Shown here piece after piece: positions 25,812 through 34,515 of a stretch of 64,000 nt of DNA. The first letter of the stretch is position 1. Every line of letters begins with the position of its first letter. The stretch is taken from the NCBI RefSeq assembly GCF_018613605.1, contig NZ_JAGGPU010000010.1, positions 371,946-435,945 of the forward strand. Reading direction: 5' to 3'. The position numbers and the translations under genes were made by a program. The notes under the pieces are model-generated. The model saw only the letters and a program-made list of their open reading frames with translations. It ran no database searches and was not told the DNA's origin. The stretch is from Pedobacter sp. ISL-64. Its GTDB lineage: Bacteria; Bacteroidota; Bacteroidia; Sphingobacteriales; Sphingobacteriaceae.

Positions 25812-26510
25812 TTACTGTTTCTCCAAATATTTTAAGAAGTCGTCTTTATAGTTGAAAAATTCGAATGTTTCGGCGATTGTAAAATAATTTTGTGGATCTG
25901 CAACCGTTTGATAGAGGCTTTTGGCAGTTTTTAAACGTTCAGTATCGAAAGTAAATGCTTTGAGTATGAGTTTGCATTGACTACTGGAAAATGAAGCTTT
26001 CTTATTTACTGCGTTGATGAGCCCCACCCTTTCATTATCAAAACTTGATTTTTTATAGCTGGTATAAAATTCTTGAAAAGCTTCAGGCGATAATAGCCTA
26101 TAGTTTAGGTCAGCTAGAGTTGGTTGAATAGGGCCCGTATTGAGATCTCCCGTATAATCATAAAAATCATCTAGAGCGTATTGATTGTTGCGAAACAGGC
26201 TAAGTTGTTTAATTACATTAAGCCTGCCGTTATCGAAACCTAAAATGAGGCGCTCCTGTGCATTTACGTTAATCCGCTCTTTTAGGATTAATTTATCGCC
26301 CTGCATTATAGACAGCTCGGGTTTAGAATTATATACATCGTAAAAACGAAATCTGCCCGTAGCTGATCCCACCACTTCATCGTCTAAGTATACTGTATAC
26401 TTACCCGGTTTGGTAATTTGCAGAAATACTTCGGCTGTACTACGGCTATTTTGAGCGAAACTTAGGGTAGCAAAAAGCATTGCCAATCCTAAAAAGATGG
26501 TTTTCTTCAT
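25812..26510 (-). CDS. DUF4476 domain-containing secreted protein
   Basis: 232 residues with a signal peptide (MKKTIFLGLAMLFATLSFAQ). The C-terminal half (about 140-230) is the DUF4476 domain, with SSQCKLILKAFTFDTERLKTA and NYFTIAETFEFFNYKDDF. The N-terminal half looks like a beta-rich region (VFLQITKPGKYTVYLDDEVV). The family is common in Bacteroidota and has no known role. 19 bp upstream of the DinB gene. Confidence 0.85.
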   Translation of the reverse strand: MKKTIFLGLAMLFATLSFAQNSRSTAEVFLQITKPGKYTVYLDDEVVGSATGRFRFYDVYNSKPELSIMQGDKLILKERINVNAQERLILGFDNGRLNVIKQLSLFRNNQYALDDFYDYTGDLNTGPIQPTLADLNYRLLSPEAFQEFYTSYKKSSFDNERVGLINAVNKKASFSSSQCKLILKAFTFDTERLKTAKSLYQTVADPQNYFTIAETFEFFNYKDDFLKYLEKQ

Positions 26511-26587
26511 TTAAATTAAGGTTTCATTTGTGTGTGTTTAAACTAATGCTAAACGAATGCCAAAACCAAACAAAAAAGGAGTAAAAT

Positions 26588-27277
26588 CTAAAAAAGTTTC
26601 AATAATTCTTCGAGATGTACAATTTCTTTCTGCACATCACCAGGTTTTTCTTTCTGTAAAGGATTGAAAAATATAGCCTCCATACCAAAATTTAAAGCGC
26701 CATAAATATCAGCTTCTAGACTATCGCCAATCATAATGCTTTCTGCCTTTAAGGCTTTGGCTTTATCTAAGGCATATTCGAAAATAATAGGGTTTGGTTT
26801 GTTTACACCCACGTCTTCTGAGATAATTACGTTTTCGAAATAAGGATTAAGATTCGAGAGGTTCATTTTGGTTAAGGTTGTTTCCTTAAAGCCATTGGAA
26901 ATAATATGGAGGGTATATTTTTGTTGTAGGTAGCTCAAAACATTTTCTGCCCCATCGAACAAATTGGTTTTGGTGGGTGAGATACTTACATAATCGTCCT
27001 CAAATTGATGAGGTACCGCATCAGGGTGAATACCTAATTGAATGAATGTTTTGTTAAACCTTTCCGATCTTAAAAAATCTTTGGTAATTTTTCCCAAATG
27101 GTAATCGGCCCATAGCTGATGGTTGTTTTCGGTATATGTTGTAATAAAGTCCGCACACGATTTTAAGCCAAGCTCCTCTAATTTATAGGTTTGGTATAGC
27201 TCATTTAATGTTTCTTCGGCATTACGGTCAAAATCCCAAATGGTGTGGTCGAGGTCGAAGAAAATGTGCTTTTTCAT
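26588..27277 (-). CDS. HAD hydrolase, YjjG-type nucleotidase
   Basis: 229 residues. Motif I FFDLDHTIWDFD (nucleophile Asp9 and Asp11), motif II HIISNGF, and motif III/IV region VGVNKPNPIIFEYAL with IMIGDSLEADIYGAL are all present, matching the YjjG/YfnB group of HAD enzymes that dephosphorylate non-canonical pyrimidine nucleotides. Cytoplasmic. It precedes a small phosphatase gene's end by 40 bp on the same strand. Confidence 0.88.
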   Translation of the reverse strand: MKKHIFFDLDHTIWDFDRNAEETLNELYQTYKLEELGLKSCADFITTYTENNHQLWADYHLGKITKDFLRSERFNKTFIQLGIHPDAVPHQFEDDYVSISPTKTNLFDGAENVLSYLQQKYTLHIISNGFKETTLTKMNLSNLNPYFENVIISEDVGVNKPNPIIFEYALDKAKALKAESIMIGDSLEADIYGALNFGMEAIFFNPLQKEKPGDVQKEIVHLEELLKLF

Positions 27278-27317
27278 GAGTGATGATTTTCACAAAGGTA
27301 GCCTAATGATTTTTGAT

Positions 27318-27635
27318 TTATAAATAATCGGCAACTTTTGCATTTAGCTCTTCAATAAGTTCTTCGTCCATATACTGATAATCATCTGGGATATGAAGCG
27401 TAATAATTTCCTTATCGCAGGTTTCTTCAGGAAAACGTTCAGTGATCCTTTGCTTATGCTTTTTCTCCATTACAAAGATGAGATCGGCCCAGATGATTAG
27501 TTTTTCATTGATTTTAATCCTGGCCGATTGGGCTGTTCCCGCTGACCTTACCTGATGATCGGGATGATTTTGATATATGGTTTCGGCAGTGGCACTACGC
27601 CATTTGTTTCTACTGCAGACAAAGAGAATGTTCAC
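27318..27635 (-). CDS. Small low-molecular-weight tyrosine-phosphatase-like protein
   Basis: 105 residues. The N-terminus MNILFVCSRNKWRSATAE carries the C-x5-R-S phosphatase loop (Cys7, Arg13). It is shorter than classical LMW-PTPs of about 150 residues; the C-terminal general-acid segment appears as HIPDDYQYMDEELIEEL, so the DPY-type loop is replaced by PDDY. Bacteroidota have many such short copies annotated as protein tyrosine phosphatase family. Target unknown. Lies 31 bp downstream of upp and is likely read from the same transcript. Confidence 0.82.
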   Translation of the reverse strand: MNILFVCSRNKWRSATAETIYQNHPDHQVRSAGTAQSARIKINEKLIIWADLIFVMEKKHKQRITERFPEETCDKEIITLHIPDDYQYMDEELIEELNAKVADYL

Positions 27636-27666
27636 CGGCTCTGGACTTAAGACTTTGGACTAAAAA

Positions 27667-28311
27667 CTAAACCTTCTCTCCGTAGGCCAGATCGCCTGCA
27701 TCGCCAAGTCCAGGTACGATATAAGATTTACTGGTCATTTCTTCGTCGATTGCTCCCAGCCAAAGTTTTGCTTTAGGCAGATTAGCGCGTACATGTGCAA
27801 CACCTTCTGTACTAGCTATTGCGGCAACGATATGAAGTTCTGCAATTTTGTAGCGGTTGATCAGTTCTTTACAGCACATCACCATGCTTTGTCCGGTTGC
27901 CAACATCGGATCGGCCATAATCAAAACTTTTCCTTCTAAATCCGGGGTAGAAATATAATCCATCTGGATTACAAAATCGCCGCTCTTCTTTACTTTTCGG
28001 TAAGCAGAAATAAAACAGCATTCGGCTTTGTCGAAGATATTAAGCAAACCTTGTTGAAGTGGCAACCCGGCTCGGAGTATTGTAGCTAAAACGGGCTGTT
28101 GAGTTAAAACCTCACAGGACGATACACCCAAAGGGGTTACGATTTCTTGAATGGTATATTCCAATGATTTGCTGATTTCGTAGGCAAAAAACTCACCAAG
28201 CCTTTCCATATTTTTGCGGAAACGCATCGAATCTTTCTGGATGTTCTCATCCCGAAGTTCGGCAATAAAGGTATTGGCGATAGATTTTGTCTTGCTTACA
28301 TCAAAAATCAT
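27667..28311 (-). CDS. upp: Uracil phosphoribosyltransferase
   Basis: 214 residues, normal length. It converts uracil and PRPP to UMP in pyrimidine salvage. The PRPP-binding segment is LIMADPMLATGQSM (about 118-131), and TILRAGLPLQQGLLNIF and the C-terminal YIVPGLGDAGDLAYGEK uracil-binding end are typical. Followed closely by the small phosphatase and HAD nucleotidase genes, so a nucleotide-salvage transcript of three genes (upp, phosphatase, YjjG-type) is plausible. Confidence 0.95.
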   Translation of the reverse strand: MIFDVSKTKSIANTFIAELRDENIQKDSMRFRKNMERLGEFFAYEISKSLEYTIQEIVTPLGVSSCEVLTQQPVLATILRAGLPLQQGLLNIFDKAECCFISAYRKVKKSGDFVIQMDYISTPDLEGKVLIMADPMLATGQSMVMCCKELINRYKIAELHIVAAIASTEGVAHVRANLPKAKLWLGAIDEEMTSKSYIVPGLGDAGDLAYGEKV

Positions 28312-28401
28312 AGTAATGTTTCCGGTATCTTATAGGTTTAATCCAGTGGGACGTTTAATTACTAAAATTAGCAATTTTAAGCCGGATAAATTAAATTAAA
28401 A

Positions 28402-29670
28402 TCAATTTCCGGCATAATCGAGCATTTCTTTAAAGAGCGATTTTAGTTTTTTGTATTTTGCATTTGAAGATATACTTTTTAGACTCCAACTGCTATAAAA
28501 GCTACCATTTACCACCTTCACCGCACCGATATATTGGTGTATTGTTTTAGTGGCTGCCTCATGTGTTAAAAACTGAAGAATATAATCAGTGAGGCAGTAA
28601 GAATTAACGATTAAAGGGGTTACTTTTTCGAGCTGAAGATCGTACCAGTTAAATGGTGTACAGGTTCCAGCCCTAAAGCCAGGTACATTACTATAACCCA
28701 TAGAATAATCGGAAGTAATACCGGAATTAAGAATATTTAAATAGCAAATGGGGAATTTTAATACTTCTAACTGCTGACTACTTACAGGTGCAGGGTTTGG
28801 GTTGATTTTTTTGAGCTTAACAAGGCCTTCTTTAATCTCGAGCATTTTTTGCTTATCGCTGGCACAAGGTCTTAATAGTCCAACTGATTGATTGCTAAGT
28901 GTTTTTGAAACGCCATTTATCCTAATGTAATTTATCGGCACGTCAGGAAAATCGACAAAATAAAGAGGATTACTTTTTTTTGAAGAAAATAGCTGGTTTA
29001 CTTCATCTAAAACCTGCTCATTATTAATCCCTACTCCTGTTAACCTATCAAATTTCGAGCTCAGGTAATTGTTATCTTTTTTAAAGATGGCACTGAAAAT
29101 AAATTTGGTCCTATTTAATAATCCCTCGGGTAGGGTGGGCAACATATTGAAGTGAACGGTTGGCTGGTGCTGAAAATTCTTTTCGTGGAACTTAAAATGT
29201 GGATGCTTTTTTTTGATCAGACTTTTAATGATCAATGCCCATTCATCAATAATCGGTTTATCTAAAATCTTCCATTTATGCTGATGGCTTTTTGACGGCC
29301 TAAATTCTTCTTCATTTTTTTTTGGATAAAAATATTCCTCATACCGGCTTAATATAAAAAATGAGGCAGCAAAAACATCAAATGGCAAGGCAGATTGTGC
29401 AACCGGAAAAGGGGCCTGATATTCGCCAAAAGGAATAGTTTTTGGCTTAATTTCTTCTAATTTGTTGGAGAAGAGTAAAGTGGTACGCTTAAAAAAAAGT
29501 TCCTCACCCAATGGCTCTTCGCCATAACTGATTTTGACATGCTCGCTCTGTAGAAAATATTGGCTATTGCCTGTAAATTCCAATTCTGTTTTAAGAATAT
29601 CTTTAAAAATAAAATTAAAGATATATTTTATCCGAGGCGTTAATATATTGGAGAAGATGATTAGATGCAT
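28402..29670 (-). CDS. Polysaccharide deacetylase-like protein, probably inactive
   Basis: 422 residues. The N-terminal half matches the domain that precedes the catalytic domain in Bacteroidota polysaccharide deacetylases (ITPRIKYIFNFIFKDIL start, SALPFDVFAASFFILSRYEEY near 95-115). The C-terminal part keeps SDYSMGYSNVPGFRAGTCTPF. However, where I would expect the metal-binding TxDxDxAY motif the sequence reads VHFNMLPTLPEG, and where the GxHPSY histidine motif is expected it reads VGLLRPCASD. Both catalytic sites therefore seem lost. Gene is intact with no stop or shift, so it may be a binding or regulatory pseudoenzyme. The comparison is from memory of the family, not an alignment. Confidence 0.65.
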   Translation of the reverse strand: MHLIIFSNILTPRIKYIFNFIFKDILKTELEFTGNSQYFLQSEHVKISYGEEPLGEELFFKRTTLLFSNKLEEIKPKTIPFGEYQAPFPVAQSALPFDVFAASFFILSRYEEYFYPKKNEEEFRPSKSHQHKWKILDKPIIDEWALIIKSLIKKKHPHFKFHEKNFQHQPTVHFNMLPTLPEGLLNRTKFIFSAIFKKDNNYLSSKFDRLTGVGINNEQVLDEVNQLFSSKKSNPLYFVDFPDVPINYIRINGVSKTLSNQSVGLLRPCASDKQKMLEIKEGLVKLKKINPNPAPVSSQQLEVLKFPICYLNILNSGITSDYSMGYSNVPGFRAGTCTPFNWYDLQLEKVTPLIVNSYCLTDYILQFLTHEAATKTIHQYIGAVKVVNGSFYSSWSLKSISSNAKYKKLKSLFKEMLDYAGN

Positions 29671-29805
29671 AACTTATTTTAACAACACGGTATTTAAAAA
29701 AAGATTACAAGAAATATTTCTCAGCAGATATTAACCTAAATAATATTGCCTTCTAAAATTAACGGTAATTTAACATTGAGCCGTAATTTAATACAAAAAT
29801 TACAA

Positions 29806-30312
29806 TTAAAAGTTTGCTGTGAACTTTTTTTCAGGGTAAAGGATTTTTGTGCTTTTACGGTTAGGGCCTTTTACAATATGTACAATGCTCATCTGATCAT
29901 CAAACATATCATATAAAATAGTGTTGCTCACCTCAACCGATTTTACGGACGGAATTTTCTCTACCTCAAGATAAATATTAGTAGCTTCATGATCGATCTC
30001 AAATCCGATGTAGTTCATTGAAGCCGCTTTGCCATTGGCTTTTAGCTGTAAATGAGAAAGTAGATATTTTTTCACCAATTCATCCATTGCCTTCTTCATA
30101 TTCGGATTGCTCAGGTCGGTTTTCTGTTTGTATAATCTGGCTAAAATTGCCTCAAAGTCGTCAGAAAAGATTTTACAGCTTACTTCTAAGGTTTTATCCT
30201 TGGCATTAAAGTTTACTTCAGTTGTGCTTACATGCAAAGGGTGTTTTATTCCTGCTCCAACAGAAAAAAAAGCAACAAATAAGAGCAAAAAACTATATTT
30301 TAATTTACGCAT
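29806..30312 (-). CDS. DUF6702-type secreted protein
   Basis: 168 residues from the second ATG (30310-30312); the first is only 6 bp upstream. Signal peptide MRKLKYSFLLLFVAFFSVGAG. The mature part begins KHPLHVSTTEVNFNAKDKTLEVSCKIFSDDFEAIL, the pattern of the small DUF6702 family of Bacteroidota envelope proteins, in which HP(L/M)H..TxxE is conserved. These are often found next to M1 peptidase or HupE genes, as they are here (HupE and M1 follow 1 kb away). No function known. Confidence 0.75.
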   Translation of the reverse strand: MRKLKYSFLLLFVAFFSVGAGIKHPLHVSTTEVNFNAKDKTLEVSCKIFSDDFEAILARLYKQKTDLSNPNMKKAMDELVKKYLLSHLQLKANGKAASMNYIGFEIDHEATNIYLEVEKIPSVKSVEVSNTILYDMFDDQMSIVHIVKGPNRKSTKILYPEKKFTANF

Positions 30313-30360
30313 CAACATATTAAATCTTTCCTTAAAAGGGCAAAGTTAACACATAATCTT

Positions 30361-31026
30361 CTACTTGTTAAATGTAATTAAGGTGTTATGTCCACATTGT
30401 TCTAAATGTAAGTGCCTGAAATTTAAGCGGGCAAATATTTTACTTAGTTTCTTATGGGATGGATGAACATGTGTAAGCTTAATATTAAAATTTTCATTGA
30501 GCCAATAGCTCATTTTAATGGCCAATTTTCTAAAACCCGATTCTTTTTTAAGTTCTTCCTGAAGATATTTCTCATTGTTAACCACAATAAAACCATATCC
30601 GTTTTTTTTGATCAAGTTGTAGATGCATTTTGCAAACCGGTAATCGTTAATGCAGTAGTACCAACATATGCGGTTAAAAATAATATCGAACTTGCCATGG
30701 GCTTCTTCTAAATAGCCCAATGAAAAATTTACTGCTATGTTTTGGTCCCGAGCTTTTGCTCTTGCTATTGTTAAATAATTCTGGCTGATGTCGTGCCAGG
30801 TAACTTTTGCGCCCCTTTTGGCAAATTCGATACTATATTGCCCGGGTCCGGCCCCTAGATCAAGTAGAGTTTTGTTTTCGAAACTGCCTAAGTGGCTTTT
30901 TATGATGTCTATAATTTTACTGTCTATTTTTTTGTATTCGTTTGCAGCATATTGTTCCGCAAAAACTTTTGGAACAGGATCGAAACCTTTTTCTGGTTTT
31001 TGTAAGTGATATTTAAGCCAAAGCAT
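30361..31026 (-). CDS. Class I SAM-dependent methyltransferase
   Basis: 221 residues from the chosen ATG at 31024-31026; an in-frame ATG 150 bp upstream (31176) is possible, but those 50 extra residues look unlike any methyltransferase N-terminus. Motif I is LLDLGAGPGQYSIEFAKRGAKVTWHDIS (about 50-77), a standard SAM site, and FDIIFNRICWYYCIND sits at motif IV. The C-terminal part (HVHPSHKKLSKIFARLNF) is a family-typical tail. Substrate unknown. Single gene. Confidence 0.82.
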   Translation of the reverse strand: MLWLKYHLQKPEKGFDPVPKVFAEQYAANEYKKIDSKIIDIIKSHLGSFENKTLLDLGAGPGQYSIEFAKRGAKVTWHDISQNYLTIARAKARDQNIAVNFSLGYLEEAHGKFDIIFNRICWYYCINDYRFAKCIYNLIKKNGYGFIVVNNEKYLQEELKKESGFRKLAIKMSYWLNENFNIKLTHVHPSHKKLSKIFARLNFRHLHLEQCGHNTLITFNK

Positions 31027-31283
31027 AGTGTTGAATAGAAGACCAATAGTTATAAGTACCAAGTTACTGTATTGGTTATGTATATTAAACAACAATTTAT
31101 GTTTACAACTGTAAACCCAGTTGTTTGCGATAAAACTTCGCCAAAAAGCACTAAATAACTTAAAGAATAGTAACAAATTTGGTATTTAGACTTTTGTTTA
31201 CAAGATATTTGGGGTTTTTATAATTAAAAATATAATTTTAGCTATTGTAAACTATTTCATTCTCAATAGTTAGCTTATTATTC

Positions 31284-31868
31284 ATGCCGTTACAAGATTT
31301 TATCTTTTATTTTAAATTGGGCTGGGCGCATATCATCAGTGCCGATGCTTTAGACCACCAGCTGTTTATTTTGGCACTGGTTGCCATTTACAGTTATGTC
31401 AATTTAAAACAGGTGCTCATATTGGTTACGGCTTTTACCATTGGCCATTCCTTTACCTTACTTTTAAGCGTATTGGATATTATCCGGTTTGATAGTAAAT
31501 GGGTAGAATTTTTAATTCCCTGTACCATTGTAATTACCGCAATCAGCAATTTGTTTAGAAAGAATTTCTCCTTAAAATCGATTAAGATCAATTATTTTTT
31601 GGCACTTGGTTTTGGTCTTATTCATGGAATGGGCTTTGCAAACTCCATCCGGATAATGCTGGCCAAAGATCAGGATATTGGCTGGGGCCTATTTGGGTTC
31701 AATGCAGGCTTGGAAGCCGGCCAGGTTTTTATGGTAATCATCATTCTTTTAATTACCTTTTTAATTTTTAATTATACCCGCATAAAGCGTATGAACTGGG
31801 TTTTATTTATATCAGCAGCCGTATTTAGCCTGGCTTTAAAAATGGCTTTAGAACGAATTCCTTTTTAA
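31284..31868 (+). CDS. HupE/UreJ-like membrane protein
   Basis: 194 residues with about six hydrophobic segments. Motifs HIISADALDHQLFILALVA, TAFTIGHSFTLLLSVLD and LALGFGLIHGMGFANSIR, with conserved His residues within membrane segments, are those of the HupE/UreJ family, thought to carry nickel or other metals. In Bacteroidota these genes usually sit beside an M1 peptidase and a DUF6702 protein rather than hydrogenase or urease genes, as here, so a nickel role is uncertain. 11 bp before the M1 peptidase gene, so co-transcribed. Confidence 0.85.
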   Translation: MPLQDFIFYFKLGWAHIISADALDHQLFILALVAIYSYVNLKQVLILVTAFTIGHSFTLLLSVLDIIRFDSKWVEFLIPCTIVITAISNLFRKNFSLKSIKINYFLALGFGLIHGMGFANSIRIMLAKDQDIGWGLFGFNAGLEAGQVFMVIIILLITFLIFNYTRIKRMNWVLFISAAVFSLALKMALERIPF

Positions 31869-31879
31869 TAAACCATATC

Positions 31880-34252
31880 ATGAATAAACTATTTACTTTA
31901 ACCGGCCTGCTATTCTTTTCTGGTAGCCTGGCTATGGCCCAAAATACTCAGAATAACCCAGGGAGTAACCATGGGAATAAGTTTGAGCAGTTGGGCACCA
32001 TTTTACCAACACCTAATGAACAACGTACAGCCAGCGGAGCGCCCGGTGTTAAATATTGGCAGCAACGTGCCGATTATAACATCAAATGCGAGCTGGATGA
32101 AAAAAATCTGTTGTTAACCGGATCTGAAACGATCACTTACACCAATAATTCTCCTGATCCATTAACTTATATCTGGTTGCAGCTTGATGAAAACGAGCAT
32201 AGCACGGATCGCAATGCGAATTACCAGGATGCGACTAAAATGCCTGCTACCGGAACCACTAAAAATTTAGATCAGTTAAGTGTAACAGGAAATAATGGTT
32301 TTGGTATAAATATTACCAAATTAACCGATGCAGCCGGTAAAAACTTGCCCTATACGGTTAACAAAACCATGATGAGGGTAGATTTGCCTGTAGCACTGAG
32401 AAGTGGGCAAAAATTTATCTTCAATATCGATTGGAACTATAAAATTTCTGACCGGATGAGTGTTGGCGGCCGTGGAGGGTATGAGTTTTTCCCAACCGAT
32501 GGGAACTACCTGTTTACCATGACCCAGTGGTACCCACGCTTATGTGTATATAGCGATTTTCAGGGATGGCAGAACCATCAGTTTACGGGTAGAGGCGAGT
32601 TTGCCTTAACCTTTGGCGATTTTAAAGTTCAAATGACTGTTCCAGCTGATCACCTGGTGGGTTCAACAGGGGAGTGTATCAATTATAGCGCTGTTTTAAA
32701 TCCAACTCAATTAGGTAGGTATAATTCTGCTAAAACTGCTGCTGCGCCTGTAGAAATACAAACCTTGGCTGAAGCTAAACTGGCAGAAACCAAAAAATCT
32801 ACAGCAAAAAAAACTTGGGTTTTTAATGCGAATAATGTCCGCGATTTTGCCTGGACATCCTCACGTAAGTTTATCTGGGATGCCATGCCTCAAAAAATTC
32901 AGGCCAATAACAATACTGTAATGTGCATGAGTTTTTATGGAAAGGAAGCGTACAACCTTTACAGTAAGTTTTCTACCCGTGCGGTAGCGCATACCATTAA
33001 AACCTATTCAGATTTTACCATCCCATACCCTTACCCTGTTGCACAAAGTATCGAAGCTGCAAATGGAATGGAATACCCAATGATCTGTTTTAACTATGGC
33101 CGAACAGATACGGATGGAACATACAGCGAAAGCACTAAAAATGGGATGTTAGGTGTAATTATTCACGAGGTTGGACATAACTTCTTCCCGATGATTGTAA
33201 ATAGTGATGAACGCCAATGGACCTGGATGGATGAAGGACTAAATTCTTTTGTTGAGTATTTAACTGAAGAACTTTGGGACAATAAATTTCCAAGTAAAAA
33301 AGGACCGGCATATACCATTGTAGATTACATGAAACTGCCTAAGGATGAGCTAGAGCCAATTATGACCAACTCTGAAAACATTACCCGTTTCGGTCCGAAT
33401 GCATATTCGAAACCCGCTACCGGTTTAAATATCCTTCGCGAAACCATCATGGGAAGAGAACTTTTCGATTACGCATTTAAAGAATATTCGAGAAGATGGG
33501 CTTTTAAACATCCTGAACCAGCTGATCTTTTCCGTACCATGGAAGATGCCAGTGGTGAAGATCTGGATTGGTTTTGGAGAGGTTGGTTTTATGGAACCGA
33601 TCCATGTGATATATCTTTAGATAGCGTGAAATTTGCGAAAGTCGATTTCCCTAAAGATTTACCAGAAGCCAAATCGAAAATGGTTAAAATTGATAAGCCC
33701 GCCGTTAATGCCTTTGAAGATATTTCGAAAATCAGAAACCGTGAGGATAAGAAAATTAATTTTTACGTAGATAAAACACCTGCAGCACAAGATTTTTACT
33801 ACAAATACGATAGAGGAATGGTTACTGTTGATACCACTGTTGCTACTAAAACAGAAACCGCTGCAACTCTAGAAGCTGTTCCTTCAACAGAGCAGGACCA
33901 ATATGGTAACAAATTTCTTTACGAACTGAGCTTTAGCAATAAAGGCGGCTTGGTAATGCCTATCATTATTGAGTTTACCTATAAAGATGGAACAAAAGAA
34001 ATAGACCGTATCCCAGCGCAGATCTGGAGACATAATGAATTGAAAACAGCTAAGTTTTACGTTAAAAATAAAGAAGTAGCCTCTATTTTAGTAGATCCAT
34101 TACGCGAAACTGCAGATATCGACACCTCAAATAACACTTGGGGCGGTAAAGCAAAAGAAAGTAAATTTAAAGTATATAAAACCAAAGCCGGTGGAGCAGT
34201 AAGGGGCCAATCGGTTGGTAAAAACCCAATGCAGGCCGCAGCGGGTAAATAG
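31880..34252 (+). CDS. M1 family aminopeptidase-like metallopeptidase, secreted
   Basis: 790 residues. Signal peptide MNKLFTLTGLLFFSGSLAMAQ. The zinc site HEVGHNFFP (about residue 427-431) is followed by the third ligand in WMDEGLNSFVEYLTEE, 18 residues on, giving the HExxH-x18-E pattern of M1. The GxMEN exopeptidase motif appears changed to AANGMEYPM, so N-terminal amine binding may differ and the name aminopeptidase is not certain. The N-terminal beta domain and a long C-terminal beta-rich extension are both seen. Co-transcribed with HupE. Confidence 0.92.
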   Translation: MNKLFTLTGLLFFSGSLAMAQNTQNNPGSNHGNKFEQLGTILPTPNEQRTASGAPGVKYWQQRADYNIKCELDEKNLLLTGSETITYTNNSPDPLTYIWLQLDENEHSTDRNANYQDATKMPATGTTKNLDQLSVTGNNGFGINITKLTDAAGKNLPYTVNKTMMRVDLPVALRSGQKFIFNIDWNYKISDRMSVGGRGGYEFFPTDGNYLFTMTQWYPRLCVYSDFQGWQNHQFTGRGEFALTFGDFKVQMTVPADHLVGSTGECINYSAVLNPTQLGRYNSAKTAAAPVEIQTLAEAKLAETKKSTAKKTWVFNANNVRDFAWTSSRKFIWDAMPQKIQANNNTVMCMSFYGKEAYNLYSKFSTRAVAHTIKTYSDFTIPYPYPVAQSIEAANGMEYPMICFNYGRTDTDGTYSESTKNGMLGVIIHEVGHNFFPMIVNSDERQWTWMDEGLNSFVEYLTEELWDNKFPSKKGPAYTIVDYMKLPKDELEPIMTNSENITRFGPNAYSKPATGLNILRETIMGRELFDYAFKEYSRRWAFKHPEPADLFRTMEDASGEDLDWFWRGWFYGTDPCDISLDSVKFAKVDFPKDLPEAKSKMVKIDKPAVNAFEDISKIRNREDKKINFYVDKTPAAQDFYYKYDRGMVTVDTTVATKTETAATLEAVPSTEQDQYGNKFLYELSFSNKGGLVMPIIIEFTYKDGTKEIDRIPAQIWRHNELKTAKFYVKNKEVASILVDPLRETADIDTSNNTWGGKAKESKFKVYKTKAGGAVRGQSVGKNPMQAAAGK

Positions 34253-34515
34253 CCGCATTATTATCCTGAGCGATCGTCATTTCGACCGTAGTGGAGAAAT
34301 CTTTTAATATAGTCCAAAGATCTCTCCACTCCGCGTTGCTCCGGTCGAGATGACGTCGATTTTTAGAATCTGTCAATCGGAGCTTGTCGAAGGATTGTGT
34401 ATAGTTCATATGTGATAAAGCCCCTGACCTGTAGCGCAGCGGAAAGGTACGCAGTAAAATGAATTCAGGGTGACAACGCAGGAGAAGATCCCAGTTGAAG
34501 AAATTCAACGGGGAA
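34253..34515. other. Intergenic repeat region between M1 peptidase and AAA ATPase genes
   Basis: 263 bp between two convergent genes. It holds the REP-like copy at 34275-34355 and a flanking fragment AATCTGTCAATCGGAGCTTG followed by TCGAAGGATT. No terminator hairpin other than the REP itself was recognised. Confidence 0.55.
34275..34355. repeat. REP-like palindromic element, copy 4
   Basis: CGTCATTTCGACCGTAGTGG at the left, TTGCTCCGGTCGAGATGACG at the right, with GGAGAAATCTTTTAATAT and AAAGATCTCTCCACTCCGCG inside. It is one of the most regular copies and shows the general layout: inverted ends and an internal AGAAATCT/AGATCTCT pair. Confidence 0.85.

Noticed and set aside
30361..31176. Longer 271-residue form of the methyltransferase
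   Set aside because: The first 50 residues do not resemble methyltransferase N-termini; the ATG at 31026 gives the expected start.
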